A stretch of DNA of 34,843 nt from an uncultured Lewinella sp. GTDB lineage: Bacteria; Bacteroidota; Bacteroidia; Chitinophagales; Saprospiraceae. This document shows positions 21,283-29,500 of this stretch, piece after piece (within the stretch, counting starts at the first letter, position 1; each line of letters opens with the position of its first letter). The stretch is taken from positions 1 through 34,843 of the forward strand of contig CALMYQ010000034.1 of the NCBI GenBank assembly GCA_937873655.1, read 5' to 3'. A program made the translations under genes and the position numbers. Under the pieces are notes generated by a model. It searched no databases. It was not told the DNA's origin and saw only the letters and a list, made by a program, of their open reading frames with translations.

Positions 21283-23397
21283 ATGTCTAGAATTTTATTG
21301 CTCTCCTTCATTTGCCTGTTCTTCGGCGCCCTGACGGCCCAGAACACCTGGACCTGGGACGCGAAATACAAGCCTTCCAAGGTCAACGACTGGTTGGAAA
21401 CCGACGACCTGATTTACCTGGCCACCGATGCGGGTATTTACCTGGTGGACAAACAAACCGGCGAACTGACCGACCACTGGACCCGCATTTCCGCAGGACT
21501 GCCTTCCAATAAGATCGAATCCATCAAACTGGAACCCGGCACCAACCGGATCTTCATCGGAACGTACGATATCGGTATCGGCTTCCAGACCCCGGAAGGA
21601 ACGTGGCAGACCATTCCATATCCCGCCGAAGCCTACAATGAATTCAACCCGCTGATGACCTATTGCGTCAACTTTGATGCATCAGGCCGCATCCTGGCGG
21701 GTACCAGCCAGGGGATCGGCCGGTACAACGACGGTCAATGGACCTGGTACGGCCAGGGCGAAATCGGGCCTTTTATCAGCGGCGCCTGGAAAATGATCCG
21801 GCAGGACGACGGCGAGGTCCTCATCGCCAGCAACCTGCTGCTGCGGACCAACGGGGATGATTTCGACATCCTCAGCCCGGTTAACCCCAACGGCGGTTTC
21901 CCGGATTCGCTTTTCGCCTACGGCAGCGCCCAGCTTTACCGACAGTCCAGCGGTATCATCTGGTTCATCACCGACGTCGGCGATGTCGGTCGCTACGACG
22001 GGCACCACTGGGATATCACCCATGGATTCCAACAAACCGAAATTCCTTTCAACCATGCGCGGTTCATGACCGAAGACCAGGAAGGCGCCCTCTGGTTATG
22101 CGTTGACTACTACGGGTTTGTCAAATACCAGGATGGAGATTGGGTAAAGGGCGATGTAGGAATGGAGCTCTCCAATCCCACGGCAATGATTTTCGGCGAC
22201 GGATTTTCTGTGGGTGTCACCTCGGATACGATTCGCTGGTCGGGCGGTCAGGCTGAAAGTATGACCGCCATGGGTAATATGCCCTGGCCAAGCTACCTTT
22301 ACAGGCTCCGCAACGATCAGGACGGCAAACTCTGGACCCGACCCGACGCCCACCTGATCCAGACCATGGACGGCTCGCAATCCATTGAGCTCCAGAATGA
22401 TTTTGTTTCCGACTTCGGTTTCGCACCCGACGGCACCTGCTGGGTGGTCAGCAGCAAAAAGATCATCCGCATCAAAGATGGTGTCCGCACCGAATATACG
22501 CCGCAAAACAGCAACCTGCCGGATCAATACTCCTACTATATGTCGATCGATCAGGGCGGCCGCCCCTGGATCAATGTCTATTCCAAAGGGATCTACGCCT
22601 TCAACGGCCAGGATTGGAAATTGATGCCGGCCGTCGACGCCGATGAATATGCCGTACTGGAAATGAAGGCCGCCGGTCCGGATGTCGCCTACGCCGTACT
22701 GTACAAGGACCTGGTATCCACGCTGTTCAAACTGACCTTTTCCGGCACCGTTGAGCCCATCGACTGGCCCGCGGGCTGGAACGGAAACTCCTACAGCTCC
22801 ATGTATTCCGACCCGGCAAACGGCGACCTCTATATAGGCGGCTATACCAAGCAGCTTATCCGCTGGAACGGCGAAACCTGGAATTATATGGACCTGCCGG
22901 AGGGTTGGCCGGAAGAAGGTCCGGTTCGCCAGATCGGCATCCAAAACGGCAACCTTTGGATCAGGGGAACCAACCAACTGGCTTTCCGGGAAGACGGCGA
23001 CTGGCGGTATTACGACGTTGAGCATTCACCGATGGATTCCGATCCGACCCTCGACGCCGGTATCGACCAAAACGGCGTGGCCTGGATCCTGCACTCCCCG
23101 GCGCGCGCCGTAGAAACCCTGACCACCGGCTGGGCACTGGTCACCGGCGTTAATCCGCATCCCGCACCGGTCAGCGTCCGGCTGTTCCCCAACCCCACCC
23201 AGGATAAATTATACATCGATGGGGCAACCGGCTCCGGTATGGTGACCATACTGGATGCCGCAGGCCGGATCGCAGGCAACTGGTCAACGACCGAGCTGAG
23301 CCAGGGCCTGGAAGTGAGCGCATTACCCGCCGGCATCTACCGGATAAGAATATTGCAGGACGGCCGGGCCTATATCGGCAGTTTTGCGAAAGAATGA
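21283..23397 (+). CDS. secreted beta-propeller protein with type IX sorting domain
   Basis: A 704-residue exported protein. The signal peptide MSRILLLSFICLFFGALTAQ is followed by repeated propeller-like blades resembling the two-component-regulator propeller (LIYLATDAGIYLVDKQTGEL, GRILAGTSQGIGRYNDGQWT, RPWINVYSKGIYAFNGQDWK, LYIGGYTKQLIRWNGETWNY). The last ~75 residues form a type A T9SS C-terminal domain: VRLFPNPTQDKLYID, a middle strand pair, then LPAGIYRIRIL. It would cross the outer membrane through the type IX system and be cell-surface or released. There is no kinase domain, so the propeller is a binding module here. A GH9 enzyme gene follows, but a hairpin and a separate promoter-like box lie between. 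Confidence 0.88.
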   Translation: MSRILLLSFICLFFGALTAQNTWTWDAKYKPSKVNDWLETDDLIYLATDAGIYLVDKQTGELTDHWTRISAGLPSNKIESIKLEPGTNRIFIGTYDIGIGFQTPEGTWQTIPYPAEAYNEFNPLMTYCVNFDASGRILAGTSQGIGRYNDGQWTWYGQGEIGPFISGAWKMIRQDDGEVLIASNLLLRTNGDDFDILSPVNPNGGFPDSLFAYGSAQLYRQSSGIIWFITDVGDVGRYDGHHWDITHGFQQTEIPFNHARFMTEDQEGALWLCVDYYGFVKYQDGDWVKGDVGMELSNPTAMIFGDGFSVGVTSDTIRWSGGQAESMTAMGNMPWPSYLYRLRNDQDGKLWTRPDAHLIQTMDGSQSIELQNDFVSDFGFAPDGTCWVVSSKKIIRIKDGVRTEYTPQNSNLPDQYSYYMSIDQGGRPWINVYSKGIYAFNGQDWKLMPAVDADEYAVLEMKAAGPDVAYAVLYKDLVSTLFKLTFSGTVEPIDWPAGWNGNSYSSMYSDPANGDLYIGGYTKQLIRWNGETWNYMDLPEGWPEEGPVRQIGIQNGNLWIRGTNQLAFREDGDWRYYDVEHSPMDSDPTLDAGIDQNGVAWILHSPARAVETLTTGWALVTGVNPHPAPVSVRLFPNPTQDKLYIDGATGSGMVTILDAAGRIAGNWSTTELSQGLEVSALPAGIYRIRILQDGRAYIGSFAKE

Positions 23398-23418
23398 TTT
23401 TTGAGGCTTTGATATGAT

Positions 23419-23459
23419 GGCGCTGTCCGCCGAAGTCTATGGCGTAAGCGGACAGCGCC
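23419..23459. repeat. perfect 12-bp inverted repeat, dispersed hairpin family
   Basis: GGCGCTGTCCGC (23419-23430), a 17-base loop CGAAGTCTATGGCGTAA, then GCGGACAGCGCC (23448-23459). This is the cleanest hairpin of the dispersed family in the window. It lies 22 bases after the propeller stop codon. No T-run follows on the plus strand, so it would be an atypical terminator. Confidence 0.9.
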
Positions 23460-23506
23460 CGTATTTATCCCACCCCAGTTTTACGCCTGCCTTTTAGCAT
23501 TCTTCT

Positions 23507-23514
23507 TACCTTGC
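23507..23514 (+). promoter_or_regulatory. possible -7 box of the GH9 gene
   Basis: TACCTTGC resembles TAnnTTTG and lies 30 bases before the ATG at 23545. No clear TTG is seen 20 bases upstream, so support is weak. Confidence 0.3.
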
Positions 23515-23544
23515 AGCCGGACAGAACGCCAAACCAACGCCGAC

Positions 23545-25371
23545 ATGCAAGACGAAAGGATCCAACACCGGTTCATCAACCTGTTTCTTTACGCCTGGAT
23601 CGCCGCCGGGATTTTATTTCCCAGCCGGGCCTGGTCTGCCGCAACTGACGCCGCCTATATCCGGGTCAATCAGCTGGGTTATTTCCCGGACGACCCCAAA
23701 GTGGCGGTTTCCTTCAGCCGGTCACCCATCAACAGCCGGTTTTCCGTGATCGATACGCGCACCGGCAAAGCGGTCTTTTCCGGAAAAATCCAACCCGATA
23801 CGGCGCCCGAATGGAAGGGGTTCCATTACTATCGCCTGGATTTTTCACCGGTAACCCTTCCGGGCGAATACCGGCTTGAGTTGGCGGACAGGCAGACCCG
23901 GTCGGTAGATTTCGAAATCGGAGACCGGGGCTACAGCGGCTATGCAGAAGACCTCCTGGCTTTCATGCGGCAACAGCGCTGCGGCTACAATCCCTTTCTG
24001 GACATGGTCTGCCACCAGCGGGACGGCCGTTCAGCCTACGGCCCGATGAAGGATTCCACCTACGTGGATGCCTCCGGCGGCTGGCACGATGCCGGCGACC
24101 AGCTGAAATACCTCATCACGTCGAGCAACGCGACAGCCAGGATGCTGCTGGCTTACGAATTGTACCCGGACCGGTTCGGCGACCAGTTCAATGCGCTCGG
24201 CCAACCCGGCGCCAACGGCATTCCCGATGTGCTGGACGAAGCCAGGTGGGGCCTCGACTGGATCCACAAACTCCATCCCGCTCCGGATCAACTCATTCAC
24301 CAGGTAGCCGACGACCGCGACCACCGGGGTTGGAAAATGCCCGACCAGGACCCTTCCGACTATGGTTGGGGTCCCAACAGCTACCGGGTCGCCTATTTCG
24401 CCGACGGCAAACCCCAGGGCCTCGGCAAATTCAAAAGCGAGGCCACCGGCGTTGCCAACCTGGCAGGACGCAGCGCCGCCGCTATGGCAATGGCTTACCG
24501 GATCTGGATAAAAGACCTCAGAGATACCCTGTACGCCGAAAAATGCCTGAAGGCGGCAGTCTCCCTATATGCCCTGGGCAAGGCCAAAGAAGGCTACCAG
24601 CAAGGCAATTCCTATAGCGCACCCTACCGCTATACCGAAGATACCTGGACGGACGACATGGAATGGGGCGCCGCGGAACTCTACAAAGCAACCGGCCGGC
24701 CGGATTTTCTCCGGGATGCCGGTCAATATGCGCTTCAGGCCAATACCGTCACCAGTTGGATGCCGGAGGATACGGCCAACCATTACCGGTTCTATCCCTT
24801 TGTCAATGTCGGGCATTTTGCCTTGTATGAATCGGCAGACCAGGAAATGAAAGCAAAACTCGCCGGGTTTTACAAAACAGGCATTGAACAGTGCATGAAG
24901 CGGGCAAAAGGAAATCCCTTCCGGACGGGCGTACCGTTCATCTGGTGCTCCAACAACCTGGTTTCCGCCCTGATCACGCAGATCATCCTGTACGAACGAA
25001 TGACCGGCGACATAACCTATCACAGTTTCATGGTCGCTCAACGCGATTGGCTGTTCGGTACCAATTCATGGGGCACCTCCATGTTCACCATGATCCCGCG
25101 GGATGGCGAGTACCCGGAGGATGTCCACACCAGCGTCTGGATGAAAACCCGGAGACCAGTCCCCGGCGGATTGGTGGACGGCCCCCTGCGAAAAGATATC
25201 CACGACAAACAACTCGGCATCGTGTACGGCGAACCCGACGAATTTGCGGCAGTGCAGAACGGGGTGGTCGTTTACGGCGATGACAACGGCGACTACGCCA
25301 CCAACGAGCCTACCATGGACGGTACGGCCGATGCCCTCCTGATGATGGCCTGCTGGGGCGCACGCAATTAA
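23545..25371 (+). CDS. exported glycoside hydrolase family 9 enzyme
   Basis: A 608-residue (beta-1,4)-glucan hydrolase of family GH9, an inverting endoglucanase or related glucosidase. A signal segment (about 12-33, ending SRAWSAA) precedes an Ig-like CelD_N domain (about 36-126, RVNQLGYFPDDPKVAV to VDFEIG) and the (alpha/alpha)6 barrel. The catalytic base region is SGGWHDAGD with D182 and D185; the acid is E588 in ATNEPTMDG. The late motif PEDVHTS fills the place of the usual histidine loop. No carbohydrate-binding module and no T9SS tail are present, so it is probably periplasmic or anchored in another way. The N-terminal MQDERIQHRFIN is unusually polar for a signal peptide but within range. 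Confidence 0.92.
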   Translation: MQDERIQHRFINLFLYAWIAAGILFPSRAWSAATDAAYIRVNQLGYFPDDPKVAVSFSRSPINSRFSVIDTRTGKAVFSGKIQPDTAPEWKGFHYYRLDFSPVTLPGEYRLELADRQTRSVDFEIGDRGYSGYAEDLLAFMRQQRCGYNPFLDMVCHQRDGRSAYGPMKDSTYVDASGGWHDAGDQLKYLITSSNATARMLLAYELYPDRFGDQFNALGQPGANGIPDVLDEARWGLDWIHKLHPAPDQLIHQVADDRDHRGWKMPDQDPSDYGWGPNSYRVAYFADGKPQGLGKFKSEATGVANLAGRSAAAMAMAYRIWIKDLRDTLYAEKCLKAAVSLYALGKAKEGYQQGNSYSAPYRYTEDTWTDDMEWGAAELYKATGRPDFLRDAGQYALQANTVTSWMPEDTANHYRFYPFVNVGHFALYESADQEMKAKLAGFYKTGIEQCMKRAKGNPFRTGVPFIWCSNNLVSALITQIILYERMTGDITYHSFMVAQRDWLFGTNSWGTSMFTMIPRDGEYPEDVHTSVWMKTRRPVPGGLVDGPLRKDIHDKQLGIVYGEPDEFAAVQNGVVVYGDDNGDYATNEPTMDGTADALLMMACWGARN

Positions 25372-25390
25372 CAAAGTCGCCCCTCTCACC

Positions 25391-25430
25391 CTCTCACCTC
25401 CTATCCGCCGTAGCCTCGGGCGAAGGCGGG
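25391..25430. repeat. 40-bp hairpin repeat, single copy
   Basis: Begins CTCTCACCT and carries CCGCC...GGCGG. It is 32 of 40 bases identical to the units at 8042-8161. Two of the differences are the A-T to C-G change at paired stem positions 18 and 36, which keeps the stem. It lies between the convergent GH9 and PorP/SprF genes. Confidence 0.9.
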
Positions 25431-25444
25431 CTCTCACCCTCTCC

Positions 25445-26497
25445 TCAATCAAACCACGAATACACCACGCTCACCTCAAAGATATTGCCCAGAAAAGAGC
25501 GGAATTTGCCCAAAGGCACGTCATAAGCAAAGGCGATCGTCCATTGGCTGTTCAGGATATTGAGGGATTCTCCCAGCTTCATGCCGGTTTCCAGGTGAAG
25601 GGCCGAACTCACCGGGCTGCCCATCCCTACCCCACCCCCAAGGCCGAACCAGTAAAAGTCGCTGATCTGGTAGCGGGCGTTGAAATTCAGGCTGACCGGG
25701 CCGCGGGGCACGTACCGGACCCATAGCGACGGTTCGATAAAAGAGGTGCTGGAGCCGAACCATTCCACATCAAAGTACCCCCCGACCACGCCGTAAAGAT
25801 GCTGAACCCGGCGGATGTCGAAGGCCCGGCTGCCGGAGGTATCGCGGTAGACGGTCGACAAGCCGAAGGTCTGCGGGACGGAAATGCCGGCGTATAATTT
25901 ATCGCTGTAATAGTAATAGACGCCCAGGCTGAAATCCGGGTAAAGGACATTGGGTTTGTCCAGGTCGGAAATTTCGGGTTCGGCAAACCGGATATCATTC
26001 AATTTGGCCCGGTACTGCACCAATCCCGCGCCGATGCCGATAGATATCGCGTGATCGACCCGCCTGCCCAACTCAAGCCGGTAAGCAAACCGGCCGTATA
26101 TCCCGGTCTGTCCGATCTTGCCGGTCTGGTCCCGGATGATATGCCCGCCGGTGATGAGCTCATCGCGCTCTTTGGGAATGTACTCGAAGTTCACCACCTG
26201 GGTATTCGGCCCGTCCTTGAGGTCCATCCACTGCCGGCGATAACTCGCTCCGATCGAGTAGTTCATCTCATTGAGCAGGTAATTGCCTGAAATGGAAGCC
26301 GGGTTCAGCACGCCGGATTGATCGCGGTAGACGCTGAATAAAGGGAGTTGTTGAGCGGATCCTGTACCCATTGAAAAAACGAATAGAAGGAGCTGGAGGA
26401 TGCGAGGATGCGAGGATATGAGGATGCCTGTGCCCCGTCGCCGCAGCGGCTTTGGCGCGCAGGAGACCGGCAAGGCAGGGATTCGAAGATTTTTCAT
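25445..26497 (-). CDS. PorP/SprF family type IX secretion membrane protein
   Basis: A 350-residue outer-membrane beta-barrel-like protein of the PorP/SprF family. Family features are the start of the mature part QQLPLFSVYRDQSGVLNPAS, the segment NEMNYSIGASYRRQW, GIYGRFAYRLELG, SLGVYYYYSDKLYAGISVPQ and the closing SVVYSWFD. SprF-type members help export of surface proteins bearing the gliding-motility C-terminal domain, and such a protein is encoded immediately upstream. The N-terminus is odd: the signal peptide (ILQLLLFVFSMGTGSAQ) is preceded by about 30 residues coming from repeat DNA. The only in-frame ATGs are at 26497 and inside the signal peptide, so repeat insertion may have displaced the original start. 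Confidence 0.88.
   Translation of the reverse strand: MKNLRIPALPVSCAPKPLRRRGTGILISSHPRILQLLLFVFSMGTGSAQQLPLFSVYRDQSGVLNPASISGNYLLNEMNYSIGASYRRQWMDLKDGPNTQVVNFEYIPKERDELITGGHIIRDQTGKIGQTGIYGRFAYRLELGRRVDHAISIGIGAGLVQYRAKLNDIRFAEPEISDLDKPNVLYPDFSLGVYYYYSDKLYAGISVPQTFGLSTVYRDTSGSRAFDIRRVQHLYGVVGGYFDVEWFGSSTSFIEPSLWVRYVPRGPVSLNFNARYQISDFYWFGLGGGVGMGSPVSSALHLETGMKLGESLNILNSQWTIAFAYDVPLGKFRSFLGNIFEVSVVYSWFD
26396..26427. repeat. GCGAGGAT microsatellite inside the PorP/SprF reading frame
   Basis: GGAGGAT GCGAGGAT GCGAGGAT ATGAGGAT GC: an 8-bp unit in about four copies, located just before the signal-peptide codons. Unit gain or loss would shift the frame. Confidence 0.8.
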
Positions 26498-26540
26498 TGG
26501 TCTTAATCAATTTTGTGTTCCCACTTGTACATTTTGCATT

Positions 26541-29500
26541 TCAATAAATCAGGTAAACAACCTGTGTCCGCCGGTAAATCTCGCCTTCCACGCTGACCTC
26601 CATCAAGGCATAATAGGCGCCTTCCGGCAGCGGTTTTGAATTGCTGCCCGACCGGCCGTCCCAGGGCGCTTCTTCCAGGTAATTTTCCGATTGGTAGACC
26701 AGGTCGCCCCACCGGTTGGAAATGGTGAGTTTCATGGAGACATCGCCTCCGCTGCGGTAGCCCAGTACCTCCAGATTATCGTTGACGCCGTCGTTGTTGG
26801 GGCTGAACCCTTCGGGCAGGTAAGGCAGGTTGAGCACTTCGATGTACACCGTAGCCGTATCGCAGGCGGAAGGACAATCTGAACCGGTATAACAGACCTC
26901 ATACACAAAGGACACCGTTCCCCTCAGGCCTTCCTCCTCAAAGTATTGAAATCCGTTGGACAACGTCCTGAGCTCGCCGAACTGCGGCAGCGTACGGGCA
27001 CTCAGGGTGTAGTCCGCCCCGGGCGGCAGTCCGTCGTTTTTCAGGACATCCGTAAAAATTTCCGTATTGGCGAGTTCCAGGGTAAAATAATCATCCGCAG
27101 CCTGCAATCCGGTTGCCGCTGTGACATTCACCGTATCAGCGCCGATCACGCCGCATCCGTCCGCAGTGACCGTCCAGATGAAGCGGTTCGGTCCCGGTTT
27201 CAATCCCGTTGCCAGGGTGCTGGCCTGGCGGGCATTTTGCAGGAGTACGCCGGACGGAGCCGTCCATACCCCGTTCCCGCCGGTAACAGGTGCAGCCTCG
27301 AGCTGGTAGCTGGTTTCACAAACATTGGCGTCATCGCCGGCAAAGACCACCTCCCCCTGGGGAAGGCCCAGAACGGTGAGACTGAACGGTCCGGTCTGGT
27401 CGCTGGCACACCCCTGCCCGACCGCAAACACGTAGTAATCCCCCGCATCCGCAGGCTGAACGGATTCCAGGATATAATCCGGCTCAACCGTCTGGACCGT
27501 ATCCCCGGAAGGCCTGATCCAATGGTAGGTGAACCCGCCGGCGCCCAGGTCGTTGGTCGACAGGATCAGCATTTCGCCCTGACAAAGCACTTCTTCCCCC
27601 TGGATGAAATTCAGGATTCCGCCGCTGCCGGTGCTGAATACGATGGGTTGGCCCGCAGCTACGGAAAGGCAGGGATCGGAAAGATCGATCCCGCCGCCTG
27701 CGGCATTGCCGGCAACCGCTGAAATATAATAGGTTGTTCCGGCGGTCATTGTCCCGGCAAAATAGGCAAAAACCGGTTCGGGCGCCGTTGCCAGCACATT
27801 ACCGAGCGCCGTACCCGACGCGGTATGCAGGGCATAGATCAGGGCGTCGTCTCCATCCAGGACGGCGTCGTTGTTGTGGTTCGCTTCGGCATTTCCGCCG
27901 GTGCAAAACGACGCGACGGGCCCAATGTCCATCGTTCCGGCAAAGGTGGTACAGCCGCCTCCGCCGCATCCCGGACTCCCCTGGGGCAACACCTGCAACG
28001 GGACAGCTGTCAGCCCTGAAACACAGCCGCCCTGCTCCTGCGCCGCAAATACCTGTCCGCTGCCGGCATTATGGTTTTGCGGATCCGGGACAGGGTTTGC
28101 GCCCGCGCCGTCCAGAAACCACAGGATATTGAATCCGGGACCGGTTGAAATGACGCTTTCAAGGGCTGTAAGGTCAAAGGCCGCTTGGCCGTTGCCCTGG
28201 TCGCATTCGCTCGCTGTGGTCGTACCGGGCGGCGGTACCGCATTTCCGCCGACCGTCAGGGTTGCGGCATCCGTGCAGCCGTCCTGCCCTGTCACGGTGA
28301 TCATATAGCTGCCCGCACCGAGGTTTTCGATCATGAGCCCCGAACCGCTGCCGGAATCGCCGCCGCCGGTCCAGTTGTACCCGAACGGCGATTGTCCGCC
28401 CGTGACCGTCAGCGCAATGCTGCCGTCTGCGTTTCCGGCACAACTTTCGTCCGTGATATCCGATCCGGTGATCTCGGTGGTGCAGTTTGCCTGATTGATG
28501 GTGAAGGTCTGGTTTTGCGCCGGGCACCCGTTCGCATCAATCGCGCCGAGGGTATAATTGCCGGCGGGCAGGTTGGCGATCAAGCCGGCCCCCGGACCGG
28601 GCAATGTACCGTTTCCGGTTGAAGGCCCTGACCAGAAATAGCTGTAGGGCGGCGAACCGCCACTCAGGTTGAAGGCGAGTTGACCGTCGGATCCGCCGAC
28701 GGTTGAAGGCGGCGTCGGTTGAAGATCATCGATCACCGCGGGGTCCGGTTCGGTAACGGTTGCGGTAATGAAAGCCTGGCAATCGTTGGCATCCGTAACC
28801 GTCAGGCTGTAAATTCCGGCGGGAATATTGCTGAGGTTTTGAGAATCCGCCCCGGTATTCCATTCAAAAAGGTAAGGGCCGGCGCCGCCGGTGAGGGTTA
28901 CGCTGATGGAGCCGGTTGCCGTGCCCGCGCAATCAGCCGGGGTGGAGTCAGCGGTGAGGGTGGGCCCGCCTTCATCCGCTACGACGGTGCTGGTTTGGAA
29001 GGTGCAGAGGTTGGCATCCGTTACGGTCAGGTCGTATGTACCTGCGGCCAGCCCGCTGATCAATGAACCGGTTGCTCCATTGCTCCAGTTGAAGGTATAG
29101 GGCCCTGCCCCCCCCTGGGCAACCGCCTGTGCGGTCCCGTTGTCCTGGCCGCAAAGGCTGTTGGCAGGCGTTACGGCGGCGGTGAGGGGATTGGGTTGGC
29201 CGACCGTTGCCGAAGTCACAGCTTCGCAATTGTTGCCGTCCGTGACGGTAACGGTGTAGGTCCCGGCAGGGAGCCCGGATATATTTGGGGTATCATCGCC
29301 GTTGCTCCAGTTGAAGGTCAGGGGCGCCGTGCCTCCGGAGACCGTCAGGTTGATGCTGCCGTTCGAACCGCCGTTGCAAGTGGCGTCCGTCGTGGTGGTC
29401 GACAGGCCCGGTCCGTCTGAATTGGTAATCACGAATGTTTCAACGGCGGTGCAGCCGTTGGCGTCGGTTGCGGTGACCGCGTAGGAACCTGCCGCCAATC

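Noticed and set aside
21283..25371. Polysaccharide utilisation locus around the GH9 enzyme.
   Set aside because: There is no SusC/SusD pair, no second carbohydrate enzyme and no hybrid regulator nearby; the TonB receptor at 8363-10900 is distant and lacks a SusD partner.
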